From: Pilaira anomala
Taxonomy: Eukaryota > Mucoromycota > Mucoromycetes > Mucorales > Mucoraceae
DNA length: 64,000 bases
Assembly: GCA_025716855.1 (NCBI GenBank)
Contig: JAIXMQ010000012.1
Location: forward strand, 186,001 to 250,000
Reading direction: 5' to 3'
The notes under the pieces are model-generated. The model did not search any database and was not told where the DNA came from. It saw only the letters and a list, made by a program, of their open reading frames with translations. Numbering within the stretch: position 1 is the first letter of the stretch; the number at the start of each line of letters is the position of its first letter. Shown piece by piece: positions 1-10,981 of this stretch. Position numbers and translations under genes: made by a program.

Positions 1-54
1 ATACCATCTCTTTTTTTCTTTCTCTCCCTCTCTCTAAAAAAAAAAAAAACTTAC

Positions 55-910
55 ACTAGGGGGCCAATAAGGTACGATGGTTTGAAGCAAAGCAAGCATT
101 TGTTGAGCAGCATGTTGATCAGACTTAGAGGTTTCATGCAAAACACGAAGAATGAAATCAGCGGTCATGTCAGCAGCAGGGTGAATAATAGTAGGAGGAG
201 GAGGTCTAGATAAAATGTTACGGACAGCATCTTGAGCTCTCTTACGTGCCTGGATTTTTTTCAAAAAAAAAAAAATGTTAACACAAAGAAAATTATATGC
301 ATACAATTAAAAGCAACAAAACTACCTTAGGAGATGCATTAGCACTCAAAACAAGTAATAACTGATAAGCCTTCTTAGTAACAGGCATAGACCAATTAGG
401 TGCATCTTGAGCAGCTAAAAGTTCTTGAAGACATCCAAGAATAGGACGTACAAGAGGTTGTTCATCCTTGTGAGCTTCAAAAGTGTTTTCGAGAATGCTC
501 ATAATATCTGCAAATTTAGATCTAAGCACGGAATGAGGAAGGCTAAAAAAAAAAAAGGGAAAAGATAAGTTTTACTTGTATATTCCCATTAAAGCATAAT
601 TGATCCTTACAAAGGGAAAACTTCGTCCAAAATATAAAGCAATGAACCAATCAATTCGCTAGATCCTTGAGAGGATTGCAAAGTAGTCATCTATAGAATC
701 CATTGTATCGTTAATAGCTGTCAAAAAAAAAAAAAAATCTTTTTCTAAAATAGTTACCAAAGCACCAAAATAAGCAGTAGGAGTCAAAGGTTCATTTTTC
801 TCGGTAATAGTCTATAATATACATATCAGAATTTATCCTGTGTATTAACTAAAATATAAAATAGACTTACCTCTTCGATAGCGATCAAAGTTTGACCATA
901 CTATACCATT

Positions 911-944
<34 letters not shown>

Positions 945-1053
945 AGTACGGCCGTCAAGTCTAGAACTTTCATTTTTTTTAAAATTTTACCAATTTTTGG
1001 TTTGCCAACTTGGAGTTGGCTTGTTTTCTGATTCTCTCTAATTTAGCCTCCAT
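55..1053 (-). CDS. RRP12: RRP12-like ribosome biogenesis factor, 5' exons (runs off left edge)
   Basis: N-terminal part of an RRP12 (NUC173/HEAT-repeat) protein, which assists export and maturation of pre-40S and pre-60S particles. Exons on the minus strand: 991-1053, 871-900, 758-811, 611-690, 326-542 and 55-249. Each has GT donors, AG acceptors and compatible phases, and the last donor is GTAAGT at 54-49. The start is the ATG at 1053 (MEAKLERIRKQANSKL). The exon at 55-249 reads ARKRAQDAVRNIL then PPPP..IHPA, a stretch characteristic of the family. The 3' part lies outside the window. Family assignment is by recognition of these segments; the start is inferred from the first ATG in a continuous spliced frame. 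Confidence 0.8.
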
Positions 1054-1717
1054 TAGTTTACTGTAGAGTGATCAAGTTTTAATAAAAGAGATACGAAAGC
1101 AAAGAAAAAGGAAAAAAAAAAAAAAAAAAAAATTCTAAAAAGAAAATTTTCAATATCCGGACTGTTTGTGACTGTGTAGGGTTACTGAATTCGTTTGATC
1201 TGTCAAAAGTTAAAGACCTACATGCTCTTTAAAAAACGTAATTGCAATTGAATCCATGATAAAGTTTCACAAAAGGAAAGCTTTAAAGGTTCAAGAAACA
1301 TAACTTGAATGGATTGAAGTTAAGAAAATAAGTGTAAAATCCAAATAATCTTTCATCGTACACTTTACACATCGTTTAAATGTCAGCAGCATGATTTTTT
1401 TTTGTGGATTGGATAAGAAAATACAAAAGATTGCTTTTAAAACTTGCATAAAAAACAGAAATCCTGTCGTTTTTCTAAAATAGATTTATAACTTTCTAAC
1501 AACATTTACAAATTGATTGATAAAAAAAGTACAATACATATATACATATATCGCACTTCAAGTATTTATTTGAAATTATTATTATTCAAAGTCAAACTTT
1601 ATGCTTCTTTTTTAACTTTTTATAAACAAAAAAGAAAGGTAATCACGTGTATATCACGTGATAATACTCTAAAAACAGGGATATAAATACCTTTTAAAAT
1701 TCAAAAAATCATCAAAT
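1054..1717. other. Intergenic, no gene seen
   Basis: Between the RRP12 start and tRNA-Leu. It is AT-rich with A-runs near 1113-1130 and AT-rich flanks. An ATATAAATA stretch at about 1681-1689 lies some 30 bp upstream of the tRNA and could serve as an upstream TATA-like element for it. I see no coding frame or structured RNA. Confidence 0.6.
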
Positions 1718-1801
1718 AGTATCTTGGCCGAGTGGTCTAAGGCGGTGGACTTAAGATCCCCTCCTCGATAGAGGGCGTGGGTTCAAACCCCACAGATACT
1801 A
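1718..1801 (+). tRNA. tRNA-Leu (anticodon UAA)
   Basis: Type II tRNA with a long variable arm. The 7-bp acceptor stem AGTATCT (1718-1724) pairs perfectly with AGATACT (1794-1800), with discriminator A at 1801. The A-box region TGGCCGAGTGG and the B-box GGTTCAAACC are present. The anticodon loop CTTAAGA gives anticodon TAA, which decodes UUA leucine. No intron is present. A T-run at 1806-1815 is a normal RNA polymerase III terminator. The first copy of a dispersed repeat starts about 90 bp downstream. Confidence 0.95.
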
Positions 1802-1887
1802 ATATCTTTTTTTTTGTAGTTTTTATATATTTTTTAAAGCGATTTGATAGGTCTATTTTATTTTGTAGTTTTTTTTTTTTGGATTTT

Positions 1888-2283
1888 TCAGAAGATTTGA
1901 TTGGCTGAAAAAAATCTTTCAGAATGAAAAAAAAAACGAAATTTAGGATCCTTTTTTTTTTCTTGTCAAAGTAAAGTCCTTCAAAACTACATATTTTTTT
2001 ATGCAATGTGATATTCATTCGATGCAGAATTTTAAGGCACATCTTTCTGTTTATCTGTTTTTATTTTTTTATATGTAATAAATATACTTGCTCTAACAAA
2101 AACTGTAATTCTGTTTTCTCGAGTTATATATTCATCTTTAGTATTGTCTTACTTTGATTTTTATATCATTAAAAAGAGCACAAAATTCTGCACTTAACTC
2201 AATTAAAAACCTATAGCTGAATACCTCTTTAAGGCCGAGATAAATCCATATCTCTGATTTTTGGAAAAATCCAAAGGGGGTAG
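1888..2283. repeat. Dispersed repeat, copy 1 (second copy at 51586-51980)
   Basis: About 400 bp that align end to end, same orientation, with 51586-51980. Shared blocks include GATTTGATTGGC at the left end, GTCAAAGTAAAGTCC, CTCTAACAAAAACTG, ACTTTGATTTTTATATCATT and AAAAATCCAAAGGGGGT at the right end. Identity is clearly partial (by eye around two thirds, not computed). No long reading frame spans it. It could be a decayed non-autonomous transposon, a solo LTR or a SINE-like element; I found no convincing terminal inverted repeats or target duplication. Confidence 0.75.
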
Positions 2284-2588
2284 CCTTGATAAAATTTGTG
2301 TTGCGGAGTTAAAAAATATAGTGAGAAAAAAATAGGTGTAAACAAAAGAGAAAAAAAAAAAAAAAAACAAATACAATAAGCTGCATTTTAGGTTACATGT
2401 TGACGCGTATTAACAGGTAATAAAATATCAAACCAGTAACAACCTTGTTGTGTAAAACATACAGTGAAACCTGACCACAAAAAAAAAAGCCTCATACTTT
2501 TTTTTATTGTATGTCAAAAAAAAAAAAAAAAGCCCCGTTTTTAAATATAGTATTTTATTATTTTTATTCTATAAACGAGAAGAACGAT
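2284..2588. other. Intergenic, no gene seen
   Basis: A/T homopolymers and simple AT-rich sequence between repeat copy 1 and the 3' end of the GST-like gene. It presumably carries that gene's 3' UTR. Nothing else can be supported. Confidence 0.5.
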
Positions 2589-3377
2589 TTACTGAAAAGT
2601 CTTTTCAAAACTAGGTCTAGCTTGAAGATGTTTATAAAAAGCTTCCAAGAGGGGACGATGTTCAAAGACCTGTTCAGGCTTACGGACCAACAGAAGACGA
2701 TGAAGATAAGGTGTGAAATGGATCTCGGCCACACTGTATTTACCAAACAAGAAAGATCCACCACCATGAGCCTTCAAAAGGAGCTCGGCTTTATCCAAAA
2801 ACTTTTGTCCAACTTCCCAAAGTTGTTTATTGACTGCAAACATGCTATCGGCTTCTCCCGATGTATAAGCTTGCAACATCCCTTGAGATTCTTTGATGTT
2901 CTTGTTGTATAACTCGGCATATTCAGGTGCTTGTTCAAGGTACTTTTGCCATCCTTCAATACGACCCTGGAGGAAAGGAACGATGATGTTCTTCTTTTGT
3001 TCAAGTTCTTGGCTGTTACCGGACGTGAAAAAGAGTGGGTTACCTACATCCGCGGTTTCGTGCATCTCCTTGATAAATGCTTCAATCTCTTCTTTTTCTC
3101 CTGGAATACTTAATCGATTCCCTGCCAACATATCAAGGTACTCAACAACCGATTTTGTATCTGTCTTGACTTCCGTCTTGCCATCTTCTTCAATCTTTAA
3201 TGCTGGAATCGTATGGTCTGGGTTAATAGCCAAGTACTCGGGTGAGAAGTTCTCGGCCTTGGAAAGATCAATCTCTACTTCCTTTACGTGGTGAACATCA
3301 AGTTCATGAACTGCTAACCGACCTGCTGCTGCCCAAAGAGACAATTTGAAAGTATAGAGTGTGAGTTGAGGAACCAT
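2589..3377 (-). CDS. Glutathione S-transferase-like protein
   Basis: Single-exon protein of 262 residues. The N-terminal thioredoxin-like GST fold begins LTLYTFKLSLWAAAGRLAV and carries the IPAL motif (cis-proline loop) followed by TDTKSVVEYLD, matching the usual xxES helix region. An all-helical C-terminal half follows and contains an IHFTPYLHRL segment. GSTs conjugate glutathione to electrophiles or act as cytosolic peroxidases. The catalytic residue (Ser, Tyr or Cys near the N-terminus) is not obvious from sequence alone, so a structural or non-catalytic role is possible. Start and stop are intact; the ATG at 3377 is the first in frame. Confidence 0.75.
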   Translation of the reverse strand: MVPQLTLYTFKLSLWAAAGRLAVHELDVHHVKEVEIDLSKAENFSPEYLAINPDHTIPALKIEEDGKTEVKTDTKSVVEYLDMLAGNRLSIPGEKEEIEAFIKEMHETADVGNPLFFTSGNSQELEQKKNIIVPFLQGRIEGWQKYLEQAPEYAELYNKNIKESQGMLQAYTSGEADSMFAVNKQLWEVGQKFLDKAELLLKAHGGGSFLFGKYSVAEIHFTPYLHRLLLVRKPEQVFEHRPLLEAFYKHLQARPSFEKTFQ

Positions 3378-3880
3378 ATTATATAAAAAAGTTTTGTATG
3401 TTTAAAAAGAAAAAAAAAAAAAGAAATAGCATGAAATGTTTAGCTTCTTTTAAACCGAAACGAAACAAAAAAATTACCTCATTATTTTTTCAATTGAAAT
3501 TCCGGATTATACTTTTTACTAATGTAAATTCCCTTTTGAAGAAATCCACGCAAAAAAAAAAAAATAATAATTTGATGAGTAATGCAATAGTCAACAAAAT
3601 CACATAGGCGCCTCATTTTTTTTTAAAAAAAAAAAACGTGTTACATTTTTACTTTTTTATCCGTTCCATAGATTACAAATCATTACCTTTACTTTAAATG
3701 ATTGGATAACAAAATAGTTTGGGGGAGCGTGTTTGTTAAACAACAAAAAAAGCATGAATTTTTTATTATGGATTATATTGTGATATATTTATTTATTTAC
3801 AATATTGATGTATAAGGTTAAAAAAAAGAAAGGAGAGAGAGAGGGGAGGGGGGGGGGGAGTTTATTATTAAGAACAAATA
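3378..3880. other. Intergenic, no gene seen
   Basis: AT-rich spacer holding the GST-like gene promoter and the SET2 3' UTR. It contains a purine tract (3825-3860, GAGA then poly-G). No gene is supported. Confidence 0.5.
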
Positions 3881-4947
3881 CTAAGATTTCTTTGTGGATT
3901 TTGCCACATAATCATTACCATACACATCAATGAATTTTTCAATCTTAATACGAAGAGGAGTTTCCATTGACTTGATCTTTCTCCCTGATTGTGTTTCTCT
4001 ATCTACAATATGATGTGTCACCTTCAAAAAAAAAAAAAAAACGGTTGAATAAAATAATATACACATATCATGCTTAAAATCTTTTTTTTTACCTTTCTCG
4101 CTAAATCCTTGAATAAATGTTTATCTCCTTTCCATAACGCTTGTTGCTTCGCACTAAGATACTTTGTAACCACTTTCCCAACTTCCATCTTTAAATCCAT
4201 TTCATTTAAAAACGGTCGATTATCATCTACATCCACTGACCCACTGGTAGGTGTTAACAAATGATGATTTTCATCTTTACTATTGGTGGGACTCTCTGTA
4301 CTACTATGATCATCTTGTAACAGTCGTCTTCTTTTATTTTCTCCTGAATCTTGTATCGCTTGTTCTACCAGCTCTTCTAATTGTAATGGATCTGATACCC
4401 CTTCAATTGAAATCTGTTGACCCGCTTCTTCCGGCATTTCCCATTGCGTTTGCTGTGTTGCTACATTATAATAATACGTAGATCCATCTTCTGCTATCGC
4501 CACCTGCCAATTGGTTGGTAATTTCGTTATAGACGTTTCAGCTGCCTGCTGCTGCTGCTGTTGTTGTTGTTGAAATGCATAATAATATTCTTCCACTGTC
4601 ATACCTTCAGCAGCCGCTGCTGCTGCATAATAAAATTGACTATAATCGTAAAATGCAGCAGGATCTTGATAATACTCTGTATAAAATTGTTGCTGTTGCT
4701 GTTGCAGTGATTGTGATGGTAGTTGCGGTTGTAGAAATTCAAGTTGGGTATTATTATTAGTTGTTATTAAATTATTATTATTAATTGCAGGTGTAGATTG
4801 ATTTACAGGTGTAGATATAATTGAATTGGTGCTGGTGGTGAGGGTAGATGAATTAAAAGATGATATACTGTTATTATTGAGAGTACTATAAGAAAAGTAA
4901 CCTCCTCCTGCAGTGAATGTATGCTTTTTATGTTTGTTATAATATTG

Positions 4948-4978
<31 letters not shown>

Positions 4979-5592
4979 GGATGAGGATGATAATGTGATG
5001 GTTGATATACAGTAGTTGAAGTAGTATCCAACATGGCTTTAGGTGCAGTGGGAATCAAAGAGAGAGGTGGATACTGTAATTTCCAACCTAATTCTTCTAA
5101 TGTTGTATCAAGAGAAAGATATTCGAAATAATCATTATCTGGGTCAAAGAATTCTCTACTGGATTCATATTTAACTCTCTTCTTCCTCTTTTTATTATTA
5201 GCAGGTGCACGACTAAATTTTTTAACTATTGGATCCATTTCAGGAGCCATGATTGGGATCATCGCTTGTTCCTCTGGGTCGTCTTCTTCTTCATCAATCA
5301 CAATATCATCATCCTCATCACTCGTCATCGTCGGTCGAATTAATTCAACATGAGCTCTTTTTGGTATACGATACACACATTTTAAATCACTCCATTCTTC
5401 TAGCAAGTATTGTGATAAACTACTGATTTCTTCATTTTCATGATCTATAAATTTGTGTACAACATCAAATAGTTTACAATCTTCTAAACCATTTCTATTT
5501 GCAAGTGGTAATTTCTCCAATACTTGTAAAGCCTATATTAGTTTATATAAAAAAAAAATGTATATATAAGCTACCGTAATTACTTTTTGTAA

Positions 5593-5634
<42 letters not shown>

Positions 5635-7763
5635 GCACTGTATATAACTTACTTTTAATACAATCGTCTCATTATTTTTCCATTCACCCAACCAGAATTT
5701 AAGCATTTTTAAACCATGTAACCTTACAATCATTTTCAATATCTCTCTTCCGTGAGAATTATCAACATTCGTCATTTTTAATCGCATCAATAATTTATTG
5801 ACCATCCGAGGTTTACCGACCGAATTCAACATACGTTTAACAAACGATCGTACCTTTTCTGGATCCTGTAACGGTTGAGGTCTACGTAAAGTAATCATAT
5901 CAAGGTCTTCTTCGTCGTCGTCATCGTCATCATCATCTGAAGAACCAGAAGATGATGTATTGATATGCGTATCCGCTAAAACCTCTTCAATGATCTTTTC
6001 ATCCGATGCTCCAATAAATCCTTTACAATTCGGTTCTCCACAATAACATTTTTGTGCAATAGCTCCATACCGTTCGAATTTATAATCAAATGTTAATTCT
6101 TCTCCTGCTTTAATTGTACGACTTGTAAAGATACCAATACGCATTTTTTTACCAATCACCCATTTTTGTGTAACGCAGTTGGGATTGCAAGAATGGTTCA
6201 TAAATCTTGCCAAGCAACCTCTTTTAGTAGCATCAATAATCTAAATAATAAAAAAATAGATAAGTTATCTTCCTCTACCAAAAAAAAAAAAAAAAAGATA
6301 GTTTCTTTTCTTTTTTACCTCATCATTTTTAAGTGTCATAAAATAATAATGTTTAAACCCTTCTGCATCGTATTCTCTCGTTCTTCTGATAAATTCAGTC
6401 TGTGGTATGACCTCGCCAATATACTCCATAATGAAACAATTCCTATTTTTAATTTTTTTTTTTTTTTTTTAGTTTATACATATTGTTTTGTAACAATACA
6501 TGCTGCATTTTTCTTTTTTAAACTTACGAGGGTAAATCCGTTAAAGCTCTCAACCCAAATCCTTTCCTCTCTGTTTTGATAACATCTACAGGAGCATATT
6601 GACTTAATTGAAAACGACGGTTTTGACATAGTCTTCCACAAGGACAGTCTTGAACAATACATTCCATAAACATCATGCGATTAATACATATATTGTCATC
6701 CCCACAAGCTTCTGAAGGGTTGTCTAATTCAGAATCGTATTTACATTCACAAGGCATGGACTCTTCTGCCATCGATCGCCCTGTTGCTGAACCAATGTAA
6801 ATGTTATCCGTAATGTTTTCATATACTTGTAATGCTTCATCGGTTGCAGATGGAAATTGTTTAGTATTTTCCATGACATCTTTTTTTTTTTTGAGTGTAA
6901 GAAAAGAAAAAAGAAGAAGGTTAAAACCAAAAAAAAAAAAAAAAAAAACGCAAGGTTGTATTAGCATATAGTATGGAGTAACGTGACTCCAGCTTACCTT
7001 CTCTTTCCCAGTCTTGTTCATCATTAGAAAGTAGTTCATCATCCTCGTCTCGATCTGAAATGTGTTCTGTTTCTTCTTCGTCTTCAGAAGGTATAAAGGT
7101 TGTTGTAGGAGGTCGTTTCGAACCAAACTCAAAATGAAATTCAAATAAATTTGGAGAGGTATTATATCGTCTAGATTTTTCATCATCCTCGTCATTATCC
7201 TCTTCTTCTGCTTCTTGTTCATAATCAGTTTGTTCTGAACAAGAAGAAGAAGAATCATTGATGATATCAAGCTCAGAATCTTGATCTTCTTCATCGTCTT
7301 CGTCTGCATCTTCATCTTCATCTTGGCTACTCGTCTCTTGATTGTTTTCGGGGAATGCTCGGTCAAAAGAATCTATTGATCGTTGTCGTCGTCGTTCTGT
7401 GACATTGTTCATTCTATTCCACATTTCTTGTGTAGAACTAGTTGTAGTAGTAGCAGTAACTTTAGCACAAACAACATTCACAGTCGAAGAGGATATAGCA
7501 TGAGCTTTTTTCACAAACTGTTTCGTATCCAACACTATTAAAAAACTTTTTTCTTTAGAATAACTCTTTTTTTTTTTTTTTGAATCAAAAACAAGTACCT
7601 GAATTGACGTGCTTAATTATGTATTTCTTTTCTCTAATTTCCAAGGAGACTGCACTTGATCTAAGATGTTTTAGTTATTCAACTCTATTCTTGTTTTCCG
7701 TATCGTAAAAACTCATTTTTATTTTATTTTTATTTTTTTTTACCTGATACTGGTTTTATGCAT
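3881..7763 (-). CDS. SET2: SET2 histone H3 lysine-36 methyltransferase
   Basis: Eight exons: 7744-7763, 7599-7660, 6998-7534, 6528-6879, 6319-6442, 5653-6240, 4093-5532 and 3881-4021, total 1087 residues. The enzyme methylates H3K36 on chromatin travelled by elongating RNA polymerase II. Domain order: acidic low-complexity N-terminus; Cys-rich AWS (about 247-300); SET (about 300-425) with RFMNHSCNPNC and ELTFDY; post-SET CYCGEPNCKG; poly-His and poly-Gln linkers; WW domain near 898-930 (LPTNWQVA..YYYN); and a C-terminal SRI domain (about 998-1087) that binds the phosphorylated polymerase CTD. The two tiny first exons are inferred from splice consensus and phase; the rest is strong. A (CT)n tract lies in the intron at 5533-5652. 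Confidence 0.9.
5597..5631. repeat. (CT)n microsatellite in SET2 intron
   Basis: About 17 CT units inside the SET2 intron at 5533-5652, close to the donor side of that minus-strand intron. Confidence 0.9.
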
Positions 7764-8640
7764 AAGCCAATATCTCGAGAGAATTTTTTTTTTATATATA
7801 TCGTATTTCCCTTTTTTGTTAGTTTTTTTTTATTAAAAAAAAAAAAAGCTGAAATGGTTATATAAAAAGGGAAATAATGTTTCTTTTTTTTTTTTTAAAA
7901 AAAAAAAAAAATGTATAAAAAGGACCTTTTTGTTTTTTTTTTTTTTTGTAAGAAAGAACCTTGTTACAAAAAAAAAAAGAAAAAAAAAAAAAAAAAAGGG
8001 TAGAAAATTGACTTTTTTTCAATATTTTGAATATAAATAATTTAAACGACCAATAAGTATCAAGTATCGTTCAACTAAACTGACGCTAGTATTCGTCCCA
8101 AGAAAAAAAAAAAAAAAAAAAAAGCAGAGTGGTTCAAGAGGTCTCTCAATTTGAAGTCAGCGAAAGAGATTTATTAAAGAGAGTTTTATGTTCAACAAAC
8201 TAAAAAAAAGAAAACTTCCTAATAGTAGTAATAAAAAAGACCTTTTTTTTTTTATTCGTCTTTTTGTTTCATGTACGACGTGTATCATTCAAACAGTTTT
8301 ATCTAAAACTTTATTGACTACTGCATTTTTCTAAATGATCGCTTTGTTTTTTAGATTCGAATTTTTTTTTGTGTCCCAATATTCTTACGTAGTAACTAAA
8401 TGAAAATTATTTAACCGAAAAAAAGGACAAAATACGACTTATGTCCGTTACTATCTTCAAGAACTTCATAAGCAAGATCAATTTTGAGTATACTAGAGCG
8501 TTGGTAGTAAAATCTTGTTGCCATGTACGGCTTTTGTTTATCAAAAATTATATAATTTTTTTTTTTTTTTTTTTTTTTTTACAGTTACCTTGGCAGTAAA
8601 TTACATTCTTTACAAAAAAAAAAAAAAAAAAAAAAAAAAT

Positions 8641-8693
8641 AGTCATGCGTTGGTTACAGTAAAAAAGATATTTACTGTAACCAACAGATGACT
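8641..8693. other. Long perfect hairpin (inverted repeat)
   Basis: TTGGTTACAGTAAA at 8650-8663 and its exact complement TTTACTGTAACCAA at 8671-8684 enclose a 7-nt loop. Outside a 3x3 internal loop, AGTCAT (8641-8646) pairs with ATGACT (8688-8693), so 20 bp pair in total. The function is unknown. It could be a small-RNA precursor, a regulatory palindrome or a remnant of a tiny inverted-repeat element. Confidence 0.7.
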
Positions 8694-8732
8694 TTTGAAA
8701 ACGTATATATATACGGATATCTATTCTATCAA

Positions 8733-8755
8733 GACACACACACACACACACACAC
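8733..8755. repeat. (CA)n microsatellite
   Basis: Uninterrupted AC dinucleotide run of about 11 units in the SET2 / histidine kinase intergenic region. Confidence 0.9.
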
Positions 8756-10581
8756 TTCACGCGTCCAAGATATCATTTAATACTCATCAGATATTGAATG
8801 ATTTAAAATCATCAAAATAAAGTAAATTATGTAACCTCTCTTTCTTCACAAGAGAAAAAAAAAAAAAAAACTAAAATGGTAAAATAATGCTCCTTGTTTA
8901 TTTTGTATCACGCACATTTTATATACGTGTCACAGTTCCAAAGCTCGCTTTTTGAGTTCTTGTTTTTATTTTGTTGTGTCTGTCACAGTTGTACCAAATG
9001 CATATGATCCAAGCGGTTGGTTTTAACTCGTAACCTATTTTACTTCAATAAAAAGAGACTATTTATTTGAAAGAGAGAGAGAGAGATGCGCATTTACGCT
9101 CTTTTTGGCGTTTTAAATAAAATAGTCTCGAATCTCATTATTCGTTCGGTTTTTGTTATTAGAGCGAAAAAATGAGAAATCAAGACGTGTAATTTTTAAA
9201 TGAAGGAATTGTGTGAGTTATAAATTATCTGGGCATACCATTATAAATCAGTGAAAGAGTGATCTTTCTATTTTAGTTGATCTTGCATTTTACATGTGCA
9301 GGAATTTTTGAACGTCGAGTTATTATTTACGATTTTACCACTTTTGCTTTTTTAATAAAAAAAAAATTTTTTTTTTTCGGTCACTTAATTATAAAAAAAG
9401 CTTTTTTCTTTTTTTTTAAAAAAAAAAAAGTAGATGCAATTGAACAATTGGATGGGTCAAATTTTAAAGAACCTATCTCTTCTTCTTTTTAAACGTCAAA
9501 ATGGTTTTTAATTCAAGTATGTGTATCATCACGACAAAAACAAACTTGTTTTTTTTAAAAAAAAAAACGCCATTTTTATCTCACCACCAGTAGTCCCACA
9601 ATCCGCAATCCAATCAAATTACCGAGCAAACCAAGTTTTGTCCCACAAAAATCAGATTTTTTTTTTTTTGTAATCAATGATGTAATTCTTGTATTCCCAG
9701 ATCGGCAAACAAAAAAAAAAAAAAAAGAAAATTTTTACTAGTTTTTTTCATTTTGGGATCTTAAAAAAGAGAAGAGAGAGAGAGAGAACACTAATCTTTC
9801 AAAACATAAGAAAAAAAAAAAAAAAAAAAGAACCGAGAATCAATGATCTGAATTAGTTTTTGGCAGTACAATGTTTTTGACAAAAAAAAAAAAAAAAGGT
9901 TCTTTTTTTTAGTGCGGATTTAAAACAGATCACATTATCCATCTCTCTACTCTTTATTGCAATATGTACATGGAAATTGCAAAATCTATTGTATGGAACT
10001 AGCATGTTACTTTGCAGAATAACTTGATTTATAAAGAAGTGACAAACGAAAAAAAAAAAAAAAAAGGCTGATTGTTTTAGCAGAAAAAAAAAAAATTTCA
10101 AAACATCCAACTTGTCAAGTTTTTTATTTATTTATTTGTTTACTATTGCTTGTTATATATATATATATATATATATATAACATTGACAGCAAAATAGATT
10201 TTTCAAACAAGATATAGATTTAATTTTATTTTTAGTAGGAGATAATTAAAAAAATAAACATAAGCAAAGAGAATTTCTGCAAACTTTAAGTTTGTGTATC
10301 GTCCTTTTTTTTTTATATATATATATATTTCTTGTTACTAATATATAAGGGAACCATTGAAATGGGTTATTACTTTTACTTAAAAAAGGGTTAAATGTTA
10401 AAATGAAAATTGTTCCTGATGAAAAAAAAAAAAAAAAAAAAATGGAACATTCGAATAGTTTCCAAAAAGAAAAAGTGCCTTCTATTTATGATATCCTCAT
10501 AATGACGTGTCTCGTTTGTTTTATATATATATATATATACCCTCTTTACTTTTTGGTTCAACTTGACTGAGACATGTGTGC

Positions 10582-10616
<35 letters not shown>

Positions 10617-10981
10617 ATTTTTTTAGTGAAAAAAATACACGAACTAAAAAAAAAAAAATAAAAAAATATTTTTTTCACTTTTTTTTTTTTTTTTCTTTTT
10701 TTTTCTTTTCAAGTTCTTTTTTTACTTTTTTTAATTTTATTTGCCTTTTTTTTTTTCTTTTACTTCTTCTCATCTTGTTTGACCTTTTTTAATTTTATTT
10801 GTTCATTACATTTGTAATAGTAATCTTTTAAAAAGAAAACAAAAAAAAAAAAAAAAAAAAAAAAATTAAAAAGAGAGAAACCCAAAAAAAAAAAAGTCCT
10901 TTTTTTCTCTCTCTCTCTTTTTTTTTTTTCACTTCTCTTTTAAATATTAGTAATAGTCGAAATCGTTCAACATTTTAAATA

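Larger units (their letters stand above)
7764..10981. other. 3.2 kb homopolymer-rich intergenic region
   Basis: Divergent promoter region between SET2 and the histidine kinase. It has many A/T runs of 10-27 nt, a (CA)n tract at 8733-8755 and (TA)n at about 10156-10181. A strong hairpin lies at 8641-8693 and weaker hairpins at 9055-9178. No coding frame longer than simple Lys/Phe-rich homopolymer translations was found. Confidence 0.6.

Noticed and set aside
1737..2042. Minus-strand frame across tRNA-Leu and repeat copy 1
   Set aside because: It runs antisense through the tRNA and is rich in homopolymer-coded residues; no similarity between its translation and repeat copy 2 frames.
8548..10792. 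Several Lys/Phe-rich open frames (for example 8548-8760, 9853-10110, 10391-10792)
   Set aside because: They translate A/T homopolymers and simple repeats, lack domains and splice context, and overlap each other on both strands.
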